NCBI GenBank assembly: GCA_021767245.1
Contig: JAASTO010000171.1
Location: forward strand, 1-5,686
Direction: 5' to 3'
Length of the DNA: 5,686 nt
Source of the DNA: Balneolaceae bacterium
GTDB taxonomy: Bacteria > Bacteroidota > Rhodothermia > Balneolales > Balneolaceae
Shown: positions 5,624-5,686 of the stretch, one piece after another
Position numbering within the stretch: the stretch's first letter is position 1
Layout: each line of letters begins with the position of its first letter
Translations under genes and position numbers: made by a program
The notes under the pieces: model-generated
Seen by the model: the letters and a program-made list of their open reading frames with translations, nothing else
Database searches by the model: none
What the model was told of the DNA's origin: nothing

Positions 5624-5686
5624 GATTACACTTTTCGAAGATCATACACTCTGGAATTGCTACAAAAAAATGGACGGTAAGTTAAG
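5624..5686. other. Unassigned 63-base tail
   Basis: The remaining bases contain no convincing terminator. One rightward frame is open to the edge and has an ATG near 5670 with only a few codons, and one minus-strand frame is open from the edge to a TAA at 5628-5626. Neither is long enough to call as a gene end or start. Confidence 0.4.

Noticed and set aside
5624..5686. Start or end of a further gene at the right edge
   Set aside because: Frames are open on both strands but give at most about 20 residues, with no supported start or recognisable motif.
1..5686. tRNA, rRNA, CRISPR array, insertion sequence or long repeats
   Set aside because: No tRNA-like cloverleaf, spaced direct repeats, transposase-like frame or terminal inverted repeats were seen; nearly all bases are accounted for by protein genes.

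Overview
The window is AT-rich (roughly 40% G+C by eye) and comes from a bacterium. The protein styles (an ECF-type sigma factor with an acidic 'DPEEIL' tail, tandem DUF3179 proteins, a 'mercuric reductase-like' FAD oxidoreductase) and the near absence of Shine-Dalgarno sequences in front of most genes suggest the Bacteroidota/Balneolota/Rhodothermota group. A marine Balneolaceae-like organism would fit. This placement is inference from gene style, not from a marker gene.

Layout: the left end (1-783) is read leftwards. It carries an ECF-type sigma factor gene (133-783) followed by the first 28 codons of a small CxxC protein (1-86) that is probably its zinc-binding anti-sigma partner; the window edge cuts it. 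A 157-bp AT-rich divergent intergenic region (784-940) separates this from a rightward, tightly packed five-gene cluster (941-5623). Its genes are a DUF3179 lipoprotein, a second DUF3179 protein with a Sec signal, an FAD/NAD(P) pyridine nucleotide-disulfide oxidoreductase, a small three-helix membrane protein resembling DUF2721, and an AhpD-like (CMD family) peroxidase-related protein. Junctions are a 4-bp ATGA overlap and then gaps of 7, 9 and 39 bp, so co-transcription is very likely. The last 63 bases hold no gene I can defend, and I see no terminator.

How the genes may work together: the common thread is thiol/disulfide redox chemistry. The flavoenzyme has the CxxxxC active-site disulfide and the His-Glu dyad of the dihydrolipoamide dehydrogenase class. 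The AhpD-like protein has the CxxC...H proton-relay motif of thiol-dependent peroxidases. The two DUF3179 proteins are exported and carry conserved cysteines, in a CPLC motif in one and a CPLT variant plus a C-terminal cysteine pair in the other. A cytoplasmic flavoenzyme/AhpD relay next to two envelope proteins of unknown function, beside a divergently read sigma/anti-sigma pair, could be an uncharacterised envelope redox or stress-response module. The individual families are recognisable. The joint function is a hypothesis.
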